Assembly: GCA_965116445.1 (NCBI GenBank)
Contig: OZ220688.1
Coordinates: 1,984,001 to 2,048,000 of the forward strand
Source: Multivorans sp965116445
Lineage (GTDB): Bacteria > Acidobacteriota > Thermoanaerobaculia > Multivoradales > Multivoraceae
Length of the DNA: 64,000 nucleotides
Direction of reading: 5' to 3'
The notes under the pieces are model-generated. The model saw only the letters and a list, made by a program, of their open reading frames with translations. It had not been told where the DNA came from and ran no database searches. A program made the position numbers and the translations under genes. This document shows, in pieces, positions 11,978 to 19,917 of the stretch (positions within the stretch are counted from its first letter, which is position 1; each line of letters begins with the position of its first letter).

Positions 11978-12142
11978 GGGGTCCGCGGGGGGTGGGGTCC
12001 CAGCGGCCGCTCGCGCTCAAGAAGAGAATTGAGAGACCGGCGCTCGCTCCACTACGCTCGCTCCGGTCGGTCGTCGTTCGATGTGGGGTCGCCGGGCGTC
12101 GCTCGCTTCGAGTCCGCTGGGACCCCACCCCCCGCGGACCCC
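11978..12142. repeat. 29-bp perfect inverted repeat enclosing about 107 bp
   Basis: The left arm at 11978-12006 and right arm at 12114-12142 are exact reverse complements; the left arm begins GGGGTCCGCGGGGGGTGGGG. The interior holds shorter related pieces (CGCTCGCTCC, CGCTCGCTTCG, GGTCGGTCGTCG). It fills the space between paralog 3 and the convergent gene at 12165. It could be a bidirectional terminator, a REP/BIME-like element or a transposase-less element. No flanking target duplication was recognised. Confidence 0.75.
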
Positions 12143-12164
12143 AGACCGGCTGGACGTCGTCGGG

Positions 12165-12848
12165 CTACTCTTCCCGGAGGTTCGGTCCGATGGCGATCTC
12201 GGTGATGTGAAGACTCAGGCCCTCACCCGCTCTTACACCAATAGCGCCGTCGAGACCAAGGTCTTCGGACGGAAGCTCGGCGACAACCTCGCCGCCCACG
12301 TAGAAGATCGTCTGCTCACCCCGGACGTCGACTTCCAAGACATTCTCGGCGGGTGACGTCGCCGCTTCGGCAAGGACCGAGATGCCGTCGTGAGCGGTCC
12401 ACGGCGCAAACTCCTGGATTTCTTCGCCGGTGTGCCGGGTGATGCGGAACCGACCGGCATTGTCGATCTGGAAGGAGACGTAGGTTGGCGCCTCCCCATC
12501 CAGGTCGCGGCCGCCCAGGAACAGGCCGTAGGGACTGTCGATCCGCGTCGAACCGGACCGTTCGGGGTCGCCTTTCGGAAACAGGAAGATCGTGCTCTTG
12601 ACCGCGTAGCTGCCCGAGGCGAAGCGGCCGGGATCCCAGAGCAGGCCGCCGGGGCCCGCGTAGACGTGCCAGCCGGGGCGCATGACGACGAAGTTCCGCT
12701 CGGCCGCCTCGGCAGGGCCGTCGTAGCGGACCTTCCAGTGTTCGGGACGCTCAAGGTTGTGGCCCGACTGGGCCTGCGCAATCGTGGGAACCAACGTGAC
12801 GGCCCACGCAACCACGGTCAGTCGCCAACGCCTTCGACGACGCCCCAT
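12165..12848 (-). CDS. Secreted protein of unknown function, possible concanavalin-like beta-sandwich
   Basis: This 227-residue protein was started at ATG 12848, which gives a good signal peptide (MGRRRRRWRLTVVAWAVTLV, cleavage near AQAQ). The mature part has FVVMRPGWHVYAGPGGLLWD, SYAVKSTIFLFPKGD, then YGLFLGGRDLDGEAPTYVSF, ending with IGVRAGEGLSLHITEIAIGP. This alternation of short beta strands resembles DUF1080/LamG-like carbohydrate-binding sandwiches, but no family signature was identified. An ATG at 12926 would add 26 residues before the signal peptide and is less likely. Confidence 0.65.
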   Translation of the reverse strand: MGRRRRRWRLTVVAWAVTLVPTIAQAQSGHNLERPEHWKVRYDGPAEAAERNFVVMRPGWHVYAGPGGLLWDPGRFASGSYAVKSTIFLFPKGDPERSGSTRIDSPYGLFLGGRDLDGEAPTYVSFQIDNAGRFRITRHTGEEIQEFAPWTAHDGISVLAEAATSPAENVLEVDVRGEQTIFYVGGEVVAELPSEDLGLDGAIGVRAGEGLSLHITEIAIGPNLREE

Positions 12849-12931
12849 CACTTCGACCCTGCAGGTCAGGCGACCCCCACTCGAACAGGTTTCGCGCCGC
12901 GAACTCTGAAGTCGAGCCATCGGCACTCCCT

Positions 12932-15250
12932 CTACTCCGGCCTGTAGATCAGCCGCGCTTCCGAAACGACGTTCTTGCCGCCGTCGGCGAGCAGCTCGTC
13001 ACGCGCGAACCAGCCCGGCTTCATCGCGCCGGGCGAGAAGAGATTCTCCGCCTGGTCGCGGTAGTGCGGCGATTCGGGCCGGTCGCTCTGGCCGATCGGA
13101 GGCTGGGTGTAGCTCTTGATCGGATCACTCAGGATGACGACTTCCGTCGAGGTCTGGCCGCGGTTGCCCCAGCGCCGGCCGTCGGCGCGCGGCGGGCTGA
13201 AGCCGACGGAACGCATCGTGGCCATTCCGGCCTCGCCTATGGAACCGCCGCCGACGGGCCAGGACACCTCGTCGTCCGAGTCCTGCCGGCCGACGCGGAA
13301 CACGTCGCCGAACGCCGCCTTGAAGCCGCCCGGGCCCGCGCGCAAGGCTTCCACTGCGGCGGAGACGGCCTCGACCAGGATGGGCAAGTCGCCGTCGCGC
13401 AGACCCGGCGGGGACGGCGCCTCGCGGAACAGCTCCAGGTAGTCATCGACCCTTGAGGCCATATCGTTCATTCGTTCGTTCCCGACCAATCCGCGAAGCG
13501 CTTCTCGCCAGCGGAAGTAGGCGAGGGCACCCTGGGAGTCCGGCTCGGCGACGCCATCCCACTCCAGGATCCGGCGCACGACCTCGGCGTGGTCCGCGGA
13601 CCGCCTGCCGGGAACCGCGGACTCGGCCCGCTCGAGCTCCTCGACCCAGCGCTCGTACTGGTAGACCGAGCGGTTGAGCGCCAGTTCGACGATCTCCTCC
13701 TCGCTCCACTTGCTTCCGGCTGCCCGTTTCCCTTCCAGCAGAGAAACGGCGACCGCCCCCCGCTGATGCGTATAGAGGGCGGGCTGGTTGTAGAGGTACG
13801 CCGGGTAGCGCTCCGGCACGAGCGGCGATCCGACGAGCATCGTGTCCGGGCCGATGTTGTTGTTCTGCATGTAGCCGCGCTCGGGGTTGAGCAGGGACAT
13901 CAGATCGGACGCCGGGTGGATGCCCAACCACTCCGTCGCCGAGGTCGATCCGTCGACGGGGCGGCTCCAGTCGTAGCCGTCCGGGCGGATCGGGACCCGG
14001 CCGGTGCGCTGGTAGTAGATGTTGCCGCCCGTGTCCGCGATCATCACGTTCTGCGGCATGATCTGGCGCACGTCGAGCGCCGCGGCGGCGCCCTCGTAGT
14101 CCTCGGCGACCATGAACCAGTACTTGGACTCCAGGTAGCCGATCTCTTCCTCGTAAGCCAGCGCGGCAGCCCAGGCTGTGTCGCCCTGCCGCGCCACGAT
14201 CGGGCCGTGGTGCGAAGACCAGAACGTCGCCTCGCGCGGCGCGGCCTCGCCCGCCACGGCGACCTCGACGGTGCGGCTCTCGAGTTGCCGCCACTCGCCG
14301 TCGTACAGGTAGCGGCCCGGGTCGTCCGGATCGAGGGTCAGTTCGTAGACGTCAGCCGTGTCCGGACCGCCCGTCGTGTGCGCCCAAGCGACGTGCTCGT
14401 TGTGGCCAAGGTTCACGTAGGGGAAGCCCGCGGTGGCGAAGCCGCTGATGTGGATGTCGCCGGCGTGCAGGCGCAGCTCCCAGTACCGGTGACGGCCGAG
14501 CCAGGACAGGTGCGGATCAATGATCAGCGCCGCCGAGCCGAAGGTCGTCTGGTCCGGGGCCAGGGCGATCTGGTTCGACGCCCGCAGGTCGACGTCGAAG
14601 CTCGGTTCGATGCCGACCGCCCGCAGATCGGAGCGCGCCTGTCCCGCCGGCCAGCTCCAGATGAACTGGCGGCTGAAAGCGACCGGCATGTAGACGTCGA
14701 CCGGGCGGTCGCCCCACCACTCGGGCACGTCGGCGGGATGTGCGTCCAGATAGTCGTTGATGCCGGCAATGAACGCGGCCAGGTGTCGCCGGAGTTCCGG
14801 GTTCAGCTTCGCCTCGTAGTGGCGCTTCGCCGTGCCGTAGTGGTCCCACATGTGCGACTCGAGATCGGACCGCACCCAGCGGTCGTTATCGCCGGGCCCG
14901 AACGCGGCGGCGTACTCGCCGAGTCCGAAGAGGTAGTTCTCGAGCAGTTGGGACAGCCGGTCCTCGGCCATCGCCCAGCCGGAGGCGTAGAGACCGGTCT
15001 CGGCGGACTCGGCGTAGATGTGGGGGACGCCCCAGGCGTCCCGGTAGACGATCGCCTCCTCGCCGTCTCCGCCGGGCGGCGCACAGGCCCCTGCGGAAAG
15101 AACGAGAGCAAACCCGCCAAGCGTCTTTCGCGCAACGTCCGCAGCGGTCCGGGCGGCCTTCGTCGGGCGCCCGCATGTCGCGGCGACTCCGGGACAACCA
15201 AGCCGATCCACCAGCCGTGCGGCCTGCTCCCCCATGTCGACCCTTCTCAA
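12932..15250 (-). CDS. Penicillin acylase family protein (acyl-homoserine lactone acylase-like Ntn hydrolase)
   Basis: This 772-residue enzyme belongs to the family that cleaves amide bonds of beta-lactams, acyl-homoserine lactones or similar amides after self-processing into alpha and beta chains. The beta chain should begin at Ser225 in RASNQIALAP. Other family marks are YRDAWGVPHIYAES near the N-terminus, GSAALIIDPHLSW, the glycine-rich GNRGQTSTEVV, and NNNIGPDTMLV. A lipobox-like LSAGAC at Cys56 suggests surface anchoring, though about 40 residues precede the hydrophobic stretch, so the true start may be further in. The natural substrate is unknown. Confidence 0.88.
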   Translation of the reverse strand: MRRVDMGEQAARLVDRLGCPGVAATCGRPTKAARTAADVARKTLGGFALVLSAGACAPPGGDGEEAIVYRDAWGVPHIYAESAETGLYASGWAMAEDRLSQLLENYLFGLGEYAAAFGPGDNDRWVRSDLESHMWDHYGTAKRHYEAKLNPELRRHLAAFIAGINDYLDAHPADVPEWWGDRPVDVYMPVAFSRQFIWSWPAGQARSDLRAVGIEPSFDVDLRASNQIALAPDQTTFGSAALIIDPHLSWLGRHRYWELRLHAGDIHISGFATAGFPYVNLGHNEHVAWAHTTGGPDTADVYELTLDPDDPGRYLYDGEWRQLESRTVEVAVAGEAAPREATFWSSHHGPIVARQGDTAWAAALAYEEEIGYLESKYWFMVAEDYEGAAAALDVRQIMPQNVMIADTGGNIYYQRTGRVPIRPDGYDWSRPVDGSTSATEWLGIHPASDLMSLLNPERGYMQNNNIGPDTMLVGSPLVPERYPAYLYNQPALYTHQRGAVAVSLLEGKRAAGSKWSEEEIVELALNRSVYQYERWVEELERAESAVPGRRSADHAEVVRRILEWDGVAEPDSQGALAYFRWREALRGLVGNERMNDMASRVDDYLELFREAPSPPGLRDGDLPILVEAVSAAVEALRAGPGGFKAAFGDVFRVGRQDSDDEVSWPVGGGSIGEAGMATMRSVGFSPPRADGRRWGNRGQTSTEVVILSDPIKSYTQPPIGQSDRPESPHYRDQAENLFSPGAMKPGWFARDELLADGGKNVVSEARLIYRPE

Positions 15251-15260
15251 GCGGTCCTCC

Positions 15261-15830
15261 TCAACCGCCCGGCTTCTTCGCCGACTTCGGCCGGAACGCC
15301 TTGATTCGCGCTTCGTTCGTCGTCAGGTACGGCCCGCCGATCAGGTCGACGCAGTACGGGATCGCCGGAAACACGGCGTCCAGACACTCGCCGATCGCCT
15401 TGGGCTGCCCCGGCAGGTTGACGATCAGCGACGAGCCGCGGATTCCCGCCGTCTGTCGCGACAAGATGGCCGTTGGCACCGCCAGTAGCGAGACCTGCCG
15501 CATCAGCTCCCCGAAGCCCGGCATCTCCTTGTCGCACACGGCAAGCGTCGCCTCCGGGGTCACGTCGCGCGCCGCCGGCCCGGTCCCGCCGGTGGTCACG
15601 ACGAGACAGCAGCCCTCGTCGTCGCAGAGTTCGCGCAGGGCCGCCGCGATCTGGTCGACTTCGTCCTCGACGACGCGGGCACACGGCTCCCAGGGCGAAG
15701 CCAGAACCTCCGCCAGATAGTCGCGAATCGCCGGCCCGCCGCGGTCCTCGTACACGCCGCGCGATGCCCGGTCAGAGACGGTGACGATGCCGACCCGAGC
15801 GGGCGCGCCTGACGTTCCCTGATCCTTCAT
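15261..15830 (-). CDS. mogA: Molybdopterin adenylyltransferase / MoaB-MogA family protein
   Basis: This 189-residue protein activates molybdopterin by adenylylation before molybdenum insertion. It was started at ATG 15830, where MKDQGTSGAPARVGIVTVSD begins. Family motifs are VTVSDRASRGVYEDRGGPAI, the nucleotide and molybdopterin loop VVTTGGTGPAARDVTPEATL, and a terminal LPGQPKAIGECL. It is divergent from pyrE with only 26 bp between start codons. With the molybdopterin-binding protein at 6.4 kb it points to molybdoenzyme use. A TAGGCT box ends 7 nt before the ATG. Confidence 0.9.
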   Translation of the reverse strand: MKDQGTSGAPARVGIVTVSDRASRGVYEDRGGPAIRDYLAEVLASPWEPCARVVEDEVDQIAAALRELCDDEGCCLVVTTGGTGPAARDVTPEATLAVCDKEMPGFGELMRQVSLLAVPTAILSRQTAGIRGSSLIVNLPGQPKAIGECLDAVFPAIPYCVDLIGGPYLTTNEARIKAFRPKSAKKPGG

Positions 15831-15838
15831 CCGCCAAA

Positions 15839-15846
15839 GCCTATCC
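15839..15846 (-). promoter_or_regulatory. Candidate -10 box for mogA (near-leaderless)
   Basis: The minus strand reads GATAGGCT and then 7 nt to the ATG at 15830. Because pyrE begins at 15857 on the other strand, the two promoters must overlap within this short region. Confidence 0.35.
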
Positions 15847-15856
15847 CCGCTGCTCG

Positions 15857-16483
15857 TTGATACCCTTCCGTGCCGTGCCGGACCCGGAACGAGACCCCCG
15901 ACTGCACGAACTGCAGGCCCTGCTCCAGGAGCGGAGCATCGCCAAGGGGGACTTCGTTCTGACCTCCGGAGCGCGCTCGCACTACTACTGCGACACGAAG
16001 GCCACGGTGCTGTCACCTCGCGGGTCGCGGCTGATCGGCGAGGCGCTCTGCGAGCAGCTTCGACCCTTCGGAGTCGACGCTGTCGGCGGGCCCGAAGTCG
16101 GCGGCGCCTACCTGGCGACGGCGGCATCCGTGGCCAGCGACTTGGGCGGGCCACCGCTCTTCGGCTTCCTCGTGCGCAACAAGGCGAAGGGCCACGGCAC
16201 GACCGCGAAGATCGACGCGTCGTACCACCCTGACGGACGCAAGCTGATTGCCTCCGGTCGCCGCGTGGCCGTGGTCGACGATGTCGTCACCTCGGCCGGT
16301 TCGATCATCCGCGCGATCGAGGCCGTCGAGGCGGAAGGTTGCGAAGTCGCCGCGGTGTCCGCGGTCGTCGACCGCCAGGCGGGAGGCGGTGACCGGTTGC
16401 GCAAGCTCGGCTACGACTTTCGGCCCCTGTTCCTTGCCGACAACGAAGGCAATCTGACGCTCTACTCCGGAGACGGACGATGA
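15857..16483 (+). CDS. pyrE: Orotate phosphoribosyltransferase
   Basis: This 208-residue enzyme converts orotate and PRPP to orotidine 5'-monophosphate in pyrimidine synthesis. The PRPP-binding loop is RRVAVVDDVVTSAGSIIRAI. The substrate region includes FVLTSGARSHYYCDTKATVL and the catalytic flexible loop FLVRNKAKGHGT. The TTG at 15857 gives the longest product; a GTG at 15875 is an alternative. It overlaps the downstream cytochrome-like gene by 4 bp (ATGA), an unusual operon partner for pyrE. Confidence 0.93.
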   Translation: MIPFRAVPDPERDPRLHELQALLQERSIAKGDFVLTSGARSHYYCDTKATVLSPRGSRLIGEALCEQLRPFGVDAVGGPEVGGAYLATAASVASDLGGPPLFGFLVRNKAKGHGTTAKIDASYHPDGRKLIASGRRVAVVDDVVTSAGSIIRAIEAVEAEGCEVAAVSAVVDRQAGGGDRLRKLGYDFRPLFLADNEGNLTLYSGDGR

Positions 16484-18768
16484 GACCCAGGCAAACGACG
16501 CGGCCCCTGGTGGCGCGTCCACGAGCCGCCAAGGGCACAGTCCAGGCACCGGTCTCCCGGCGGGCGGTTGGCAGAGGCCGGCGTGTCGCCGCGGCATCCG
16601 CCACGGTCGCGCTGGCCGCCCTGACATTGACCGGGCTCGCCACGGACCCCGCGCCCGCCCACGTGCGGATCACGACGGACATCAACTTCGCCGACGATGT
16701 CCGGCCAATCCTCCGCCGCTACTGCATGCCCTGCCACAACCCGAAGGGGTCGGCCCCGGACTACATCGACCTGACGACCTACGGCACCGACGCGTTGCCC
16801 GGCGCCCGGGCCTGGGCGGTGGCGATCGAAGAAGAGCTGCTCACCGGCAGCATGCCGCCGTGGACGGCGGACGCGCGCTACGACCACTTCCGCAACTCGC
16901 GCCGCATGAGCCAGCAGGAGATCGACATCGTGGTCGCCTGGGTGCAGGGCGGCGGACCGCAGGGACCGCGCCGCAACCTGCCTCCCCCGCCGGAGTTCAC
17001 CGAGCAGGAGTGGGGGCTCGGCGTCCCCGACCTGGTGCTGGAACCTGCCGCCGAAACGGTCGTCGAGCCCGGACAGCAGACCGCCCTTCACCGCGAGCGG
17101 CTCGCCGTCGAGCTCGAGGAGGACGCCTGGATCACCGGCTACGAGTTCAGGCCCCACCACCCCGGCGTGGTCTACCGGATGGCGGCCTGGGTGCACGATC
17201 CGGACGGCGCGCCGCCGGAACAGCTCGAAGTCGAGGTCCAGGTCCCCTACGACCCGTTCCGCGACGAGGACGAGCCGGAGCCGACGCGGATGCGCACCGC
17301 GACTGCCGGCCCCCACTTCCTCGGCCAGTGGCTGCGCGGCGACGATCCGGTACTGCTGCCGGACGGCGCCGGCAAGCGACTGCGACGCGGTTCCACGGTC
17401 GAGCTCGTGGTCGAGTACCGCAGGCGGCCGAACGACGACTCGCGCATCGAGATCCGTGACCGCTCCAGCCTGGGCCTGTACCTCGCTCGGACCGAGGACG
17501 AGGTCGAGCTGTGGGTCGAGAGCGCGGGGGCCGGCGGCGAGGTCACGCTGAAGGGCCGCCGCGCCGCCCGGCCGCAGAGCGCGAGCCTGACCCTGTCCGA
17601 ACGTGCCCGCCTGATCGGACTGCACCCCGAGGTCGGCGACCGCCTCGACAGCATGGAGGTCCGCGTCCACTTCCCTGACCAGCGCGTGCAGACCGTGCTC
17701 TACGTACCCGAGTACGACCCCGAGTTCCCCGCCTCCTACCTGTTCGAGGAGGCGGTCCATGCGCCGCCGGGGACCCGCGTCGAACTGATCGGGTCCTTCG
17801 ACGTCGGCAGGGCAAGGCAGCCCGTCGTCCAGCCGTTCGCCCTCCACGTCGACTACGAACTGGACGATCACCTCGTGCTCCCCGAGATCTTCGAGCCCCG
17901 CGAGGAGCCGCAAACCCGCGGCGGCATGCTGGCCGGAGCGTTCGGCGAACCCGCTGCCGGCAGCACCCCCGGCAGCGGGCCGGCGGCCGGCGGACTCGAT
18001 CCCGCCGACCCGAACGCCGCCGCCCACATGGACCACAACCCGCTCCACGGCGGTCAGTTCTTCATGGCGGCGAACAACTACCACCACCTGGAGGGCGCCC
18101 TGCCCCGGCCCGGGGAGTTCCGGCTCTACGTCTACGACGACTTCAAGCAGCCGGTCGATCCGCGGAACTTCGGCGGCGACGTCGTCTTCGAGGCGTGGAA
18201 CGCGGAAACCGAGAACTGGGACGAGACCCGCTACCCGATGGCGCCGGCCATCGGCAGCGACTACCTCGTTTCGGAGATTCCCGACGAGCTCCCCAGCGAG
18301 TTCTTCGCCCACGTCTGGCTGGCCGGCGAGCAGCAGCGGTACGACTTCTACTTTGAGGAGACGACCGTGGAGCCTCCCGCCGGCGCTTCCCGGGGCCGCG
18401 GCGCGATCCGTGCCGGCCCCCACAGCCACGAACGGCCGCCGATGACGATCCCGGAGGACCCGGTAGCCATCATGGCCCTGATGGCCCTCAAGCGGGACCG
18501 CGTGCGGGCCCAGATCGAGACCAGCGAATGGCTCACCCTGTACGTGCCGGCCTTCGACGCCCGCGACCTCGCCGAAGTCCTGCTCGACCGCCTGACCGGC
18601 CTGAGCGCCCGGCAACGCGGTCAGGCACGCCAGGCGATCGGCCGCGTCATGCAGAGCGCCGCGGAGCTCGACCGCAGCGGCGACCTGGCCGACCGGGCGC
18701 GGGCACAGCGGGCGTTCGAGCGCTTCGACGCCGGCGTCCGCGAGCTGGACGACCTGGTCGACCCGTAA
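16480..18768 (+). CDS. Monoheme cytochrome c / copper monooxygenase-like exported protein
   Basis: This 762-residue protein has a long basic N-terminus, a hydrophobic signal at about residues 33-55, and one heme-c site CMPCH near residue 80 inside NFADDVRPILRRYCMPCHNP. The arrangement TGSMPPWTADARYDHFRNSR followed by EIDIVVAWVQGGGP is typical of planctomycete/acidobacterial cytochromes. The rest resembles copper type II ascorbate-dependent monooxygenase-like modules (RPHHPGVVYRMAAWVHDPDG), with a His-rich MDHNPLHGGQFFMAANNYHH segment that could bind metal. The C-terminal 100 residues are helical. It probably acts in periplasmic electron transfer; no substrate is assigned. Confidence 0.7.
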   Translation: MRPRQTTRPLVARPRAAKGTVQAPVSRRAVGRGRRVAAASATVALAALTLTGLATDPAPAHVRITTDINFADDVRPILRRYCMPCHNPKGSAPDYIDLTTYGTDALPGARAWAVAIEEELLTGSMPPWTADARYDHFRNSRRMSQQEIDIVVAWVQGGGPQGPRRNLPPPPEFTEQEWGLGVPDLVLEPAAETVVEPGQQTALHRERLAVELEEDAWITGYEFRPHHPGVVYRMAAWVHDPDGAPPEQLEVEVQVPYDPFRDEDEPEPTRMRTATAGPHFLGQWLRGDDPVLLPDGAGKRLRRGSTVELVVEYRRRPNDDSRIEIRDRSSLGLYLARTEDEVELWVESAGAGGEVTLKGRRAARPQSASLTLSERARLIGLHPEVGDRLDSMEVRVHFPDQRVQTVLYVPEYDPEFPASYLFEEAVHAPPGTRVELIGSFDVGRARQPVVQPFALHVDYELDDHLVLPEIFEPREEPQTRGGMLAGAFGEPAAGSTPGSGPAAGGLDPADPNAAAHMDHNPLHGGQFFMAANNYHHLEGALPRPGEFRLYVYDDFKQPVDPRNFGGDVVFEAWNAETENWDETRYPMAPAIGSDYLVSEIPDELPSEFFAHVWLAGEQQRYDFYFEETTVEPPAGASRGRGAIRAGPHSHERPPMTIPEDPVAIMALMALKRDRVRAQIETSEWLTLYVPAFDARDLAEVLLDRLTGLSARQRGQARQAIGRVMQSAAELDRSGDLADRARAQRAFERFDAGVRELDDLVDP

Positions 18769-18780
18769 CGCGGGAAACCT

Positions 18781-18788
18781 GCTAGCCT
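18781..18788 (+). promoter_or_regulatory. Candidate -10 box upstream of rpsN
   Basis: GCTAGCCT lies 87 nt before the rpsN ATG in a 107-bp gap. It matches the GCTANNNT pattern seen before other genes here. No -35 and no obvious zinc-repressor (Zur) palindrome were found. Confidence 0.25.
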
Positions 18789-18875
18789 ACGCGCTTCCTG
18801 TGTGTCGCGACGGCGGACGCAGCGGGCAGAGACCACGCCGGCACCTGAATCAGCCTAAGGGAAGAACCAAGCAAG

Positions 18876-19181
18876 ATGGCCACCAAGGCATCAGTCGCGA
18901 AGAACGAACGCCGCAAGAAGATCGTCGAGAGGTACCGCGAGCGCCGCGAAGAGTTGCGCGGACTCGTCAGGGATGAGCGCCTTCCTCCCGAGCAGCGCTT
19001 CCAGGCGCAGCTCCTGCTGAACAAGCTGCCGCGCGACGCCAGCCCGGTCCGGGTGCGCAACCGCTGCGCCGTCACCGGCAGGCCCCGCGGCTACTACCGC
19101 AAGTTCGGCCTGTCGCGCATCGCCCTGCGGGACCTCGCCCTCCGTGGCGAGCTCCCCGGCGTGATCAAGGCGAGCTGGTAG
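18876..19181 (+). CDS. rpsN: 30S ribosomal protein S14 (zinc-free type)
   Basis: This 101-residue small-subunit protein begins MATKASVAKNERRKKIVERY and ends RCAVTGRPRGYYRKFGLSRI then GVIKASW. It lacks the CxxC...CxxC zinc ribbon, so it is the longer zinc-independent (C-) form. It stands alone rather than in a ribosomal operon, which suggests either relocation or a second paralog used under zinc shortage. Its stop is 3 bp from that of the convergent TerB-like gene. Confidence 0.96.
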   Translation: MATKASVAKNERRKKIVERYRERREELRGLVRDERLPPEQRFQAQLLLNKLPRDASPVRVRNRCAVTGRPRGYYRKFGLSRIALRDLALRGELPGVIKASW

Positions 19182-19184
19182 ACC

Positions 19185-19751
19185 TCAGCCGCCCAGCGCC
19201 GCGGCCAGTTCGTCCAGCATCTGCCGCTCTTCCCTGGACACACTGCCGAGGCCCAGGAACCCGCCGGCCGCCTCCGCGACCGCCTGCGCACGGCTCATGA
19301 TGTCGTCGCGCACCGTTGCGGCGTCCTCGTCTCCAAGTTCCGCGACCAGCGCTGCCGCGTAGCCCTTCCAGGCCTCGAGCAGTTCGACTCCCGGCCGCCG
19401 GTCGAGCCAGGACGAGAGCAGCGCCGCAGCGGTCGAGCCTCGAGTCACACCGGCGTCTCTCGCCGCGTGCAGGATCGCCTCGCGCTCCCTGGCGTCCATC
19501 TCGTGATCGGCCCAGGCCACTTCGATCAAGGGCGCCAGGCCGACCGCGACCAGCGCCTCGCCATGCACACCCGCATCGAGCAGGGCGCCAAGCACATCCC
19601 GGTGCTCGATCCCCGAGGCTGCGGCCAGCTCGTCGAGCTGCTCCTCCCGCGCCTTCTTCGCCCGCAGTTCCTCGATCAGCTTCCGGTCGACGTTGCGGAA
19701 GAATGCGTTCTCGAGAGAGTCGCCGCGTTCACGGAGGGCATCGGTCGTCAT
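19185..19751 (-). CDS. TerB-like (tellurite resistance fold) domain protein
   Basis: This 188-residue cytosolic protein was started at ATG 19751 (MTTDALRERGDSLENAFFRN); an upstream start would add an unlikely Pro/Arg-rich leader. The central helix pair APLIEVAWADHEMDAREREA is the acidic signature of TerB/DUF-type co-factor-binding folds. A short N-terminal part, RNVDRKLIEELRAKKAREEQ, resembles small proteins fused to this fold. It ends in a helical VSREERQMLDELAAALGG. The role is unknown; resistance to tellurite should not be assumed. Confidence 0.65.
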   Translation of the reverse strand: MTTDALRERGDSLENAFFRNVDRKLIEELRAKKAREEQLDELAAASGIEHRDVLGALLDAGVHGEALVAVGLAPLIEVAWADHEMDAREREAILHAARDAGVTRGSTAAALLSSWLDRRPGVELLEAWKGYAAALVAELGDEDAATVRDDIMSRAQAVAEAAGGFLGLGSVSREERQMLDELAAALGG

Positions 19752-19860
19752 CTGGCTCGCTTCCTGTCGGTTCGGGGTTGGATCTCGGGGGCGGCCCCGG
19801 AAACTCCCGGAGCTTCGGGGCCGGCATCGTAACACCGGCACAACGCCCGCGGCAGGCACT

Positions 19861-19868
19861 GCTACGCT
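19861..19868 (+). promoter_or_regulatory. Candidate -10 box for the D-2-hydroxyacid dehydrogenase operon
   Basis: GCTACGCT lies 49 nt upstream of ATG 19918. The intervening leader contains AGGGAGAC as a ribosome site. No -35 is recognised. Confidence 0.3.
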
Positions 19869-19917
19869 CCACGAATCCCACTCTTGCAACCGTTAGGTCC
19901 TCAGGGAGACACTGCCC

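Noticed and set aside
16462..18615. Long minus-strand frame opposite the cytochrome c-like gene
   Set aside because: No motif or signal, whereas the plus strand has CMPCH and a coupled start with pyrE.
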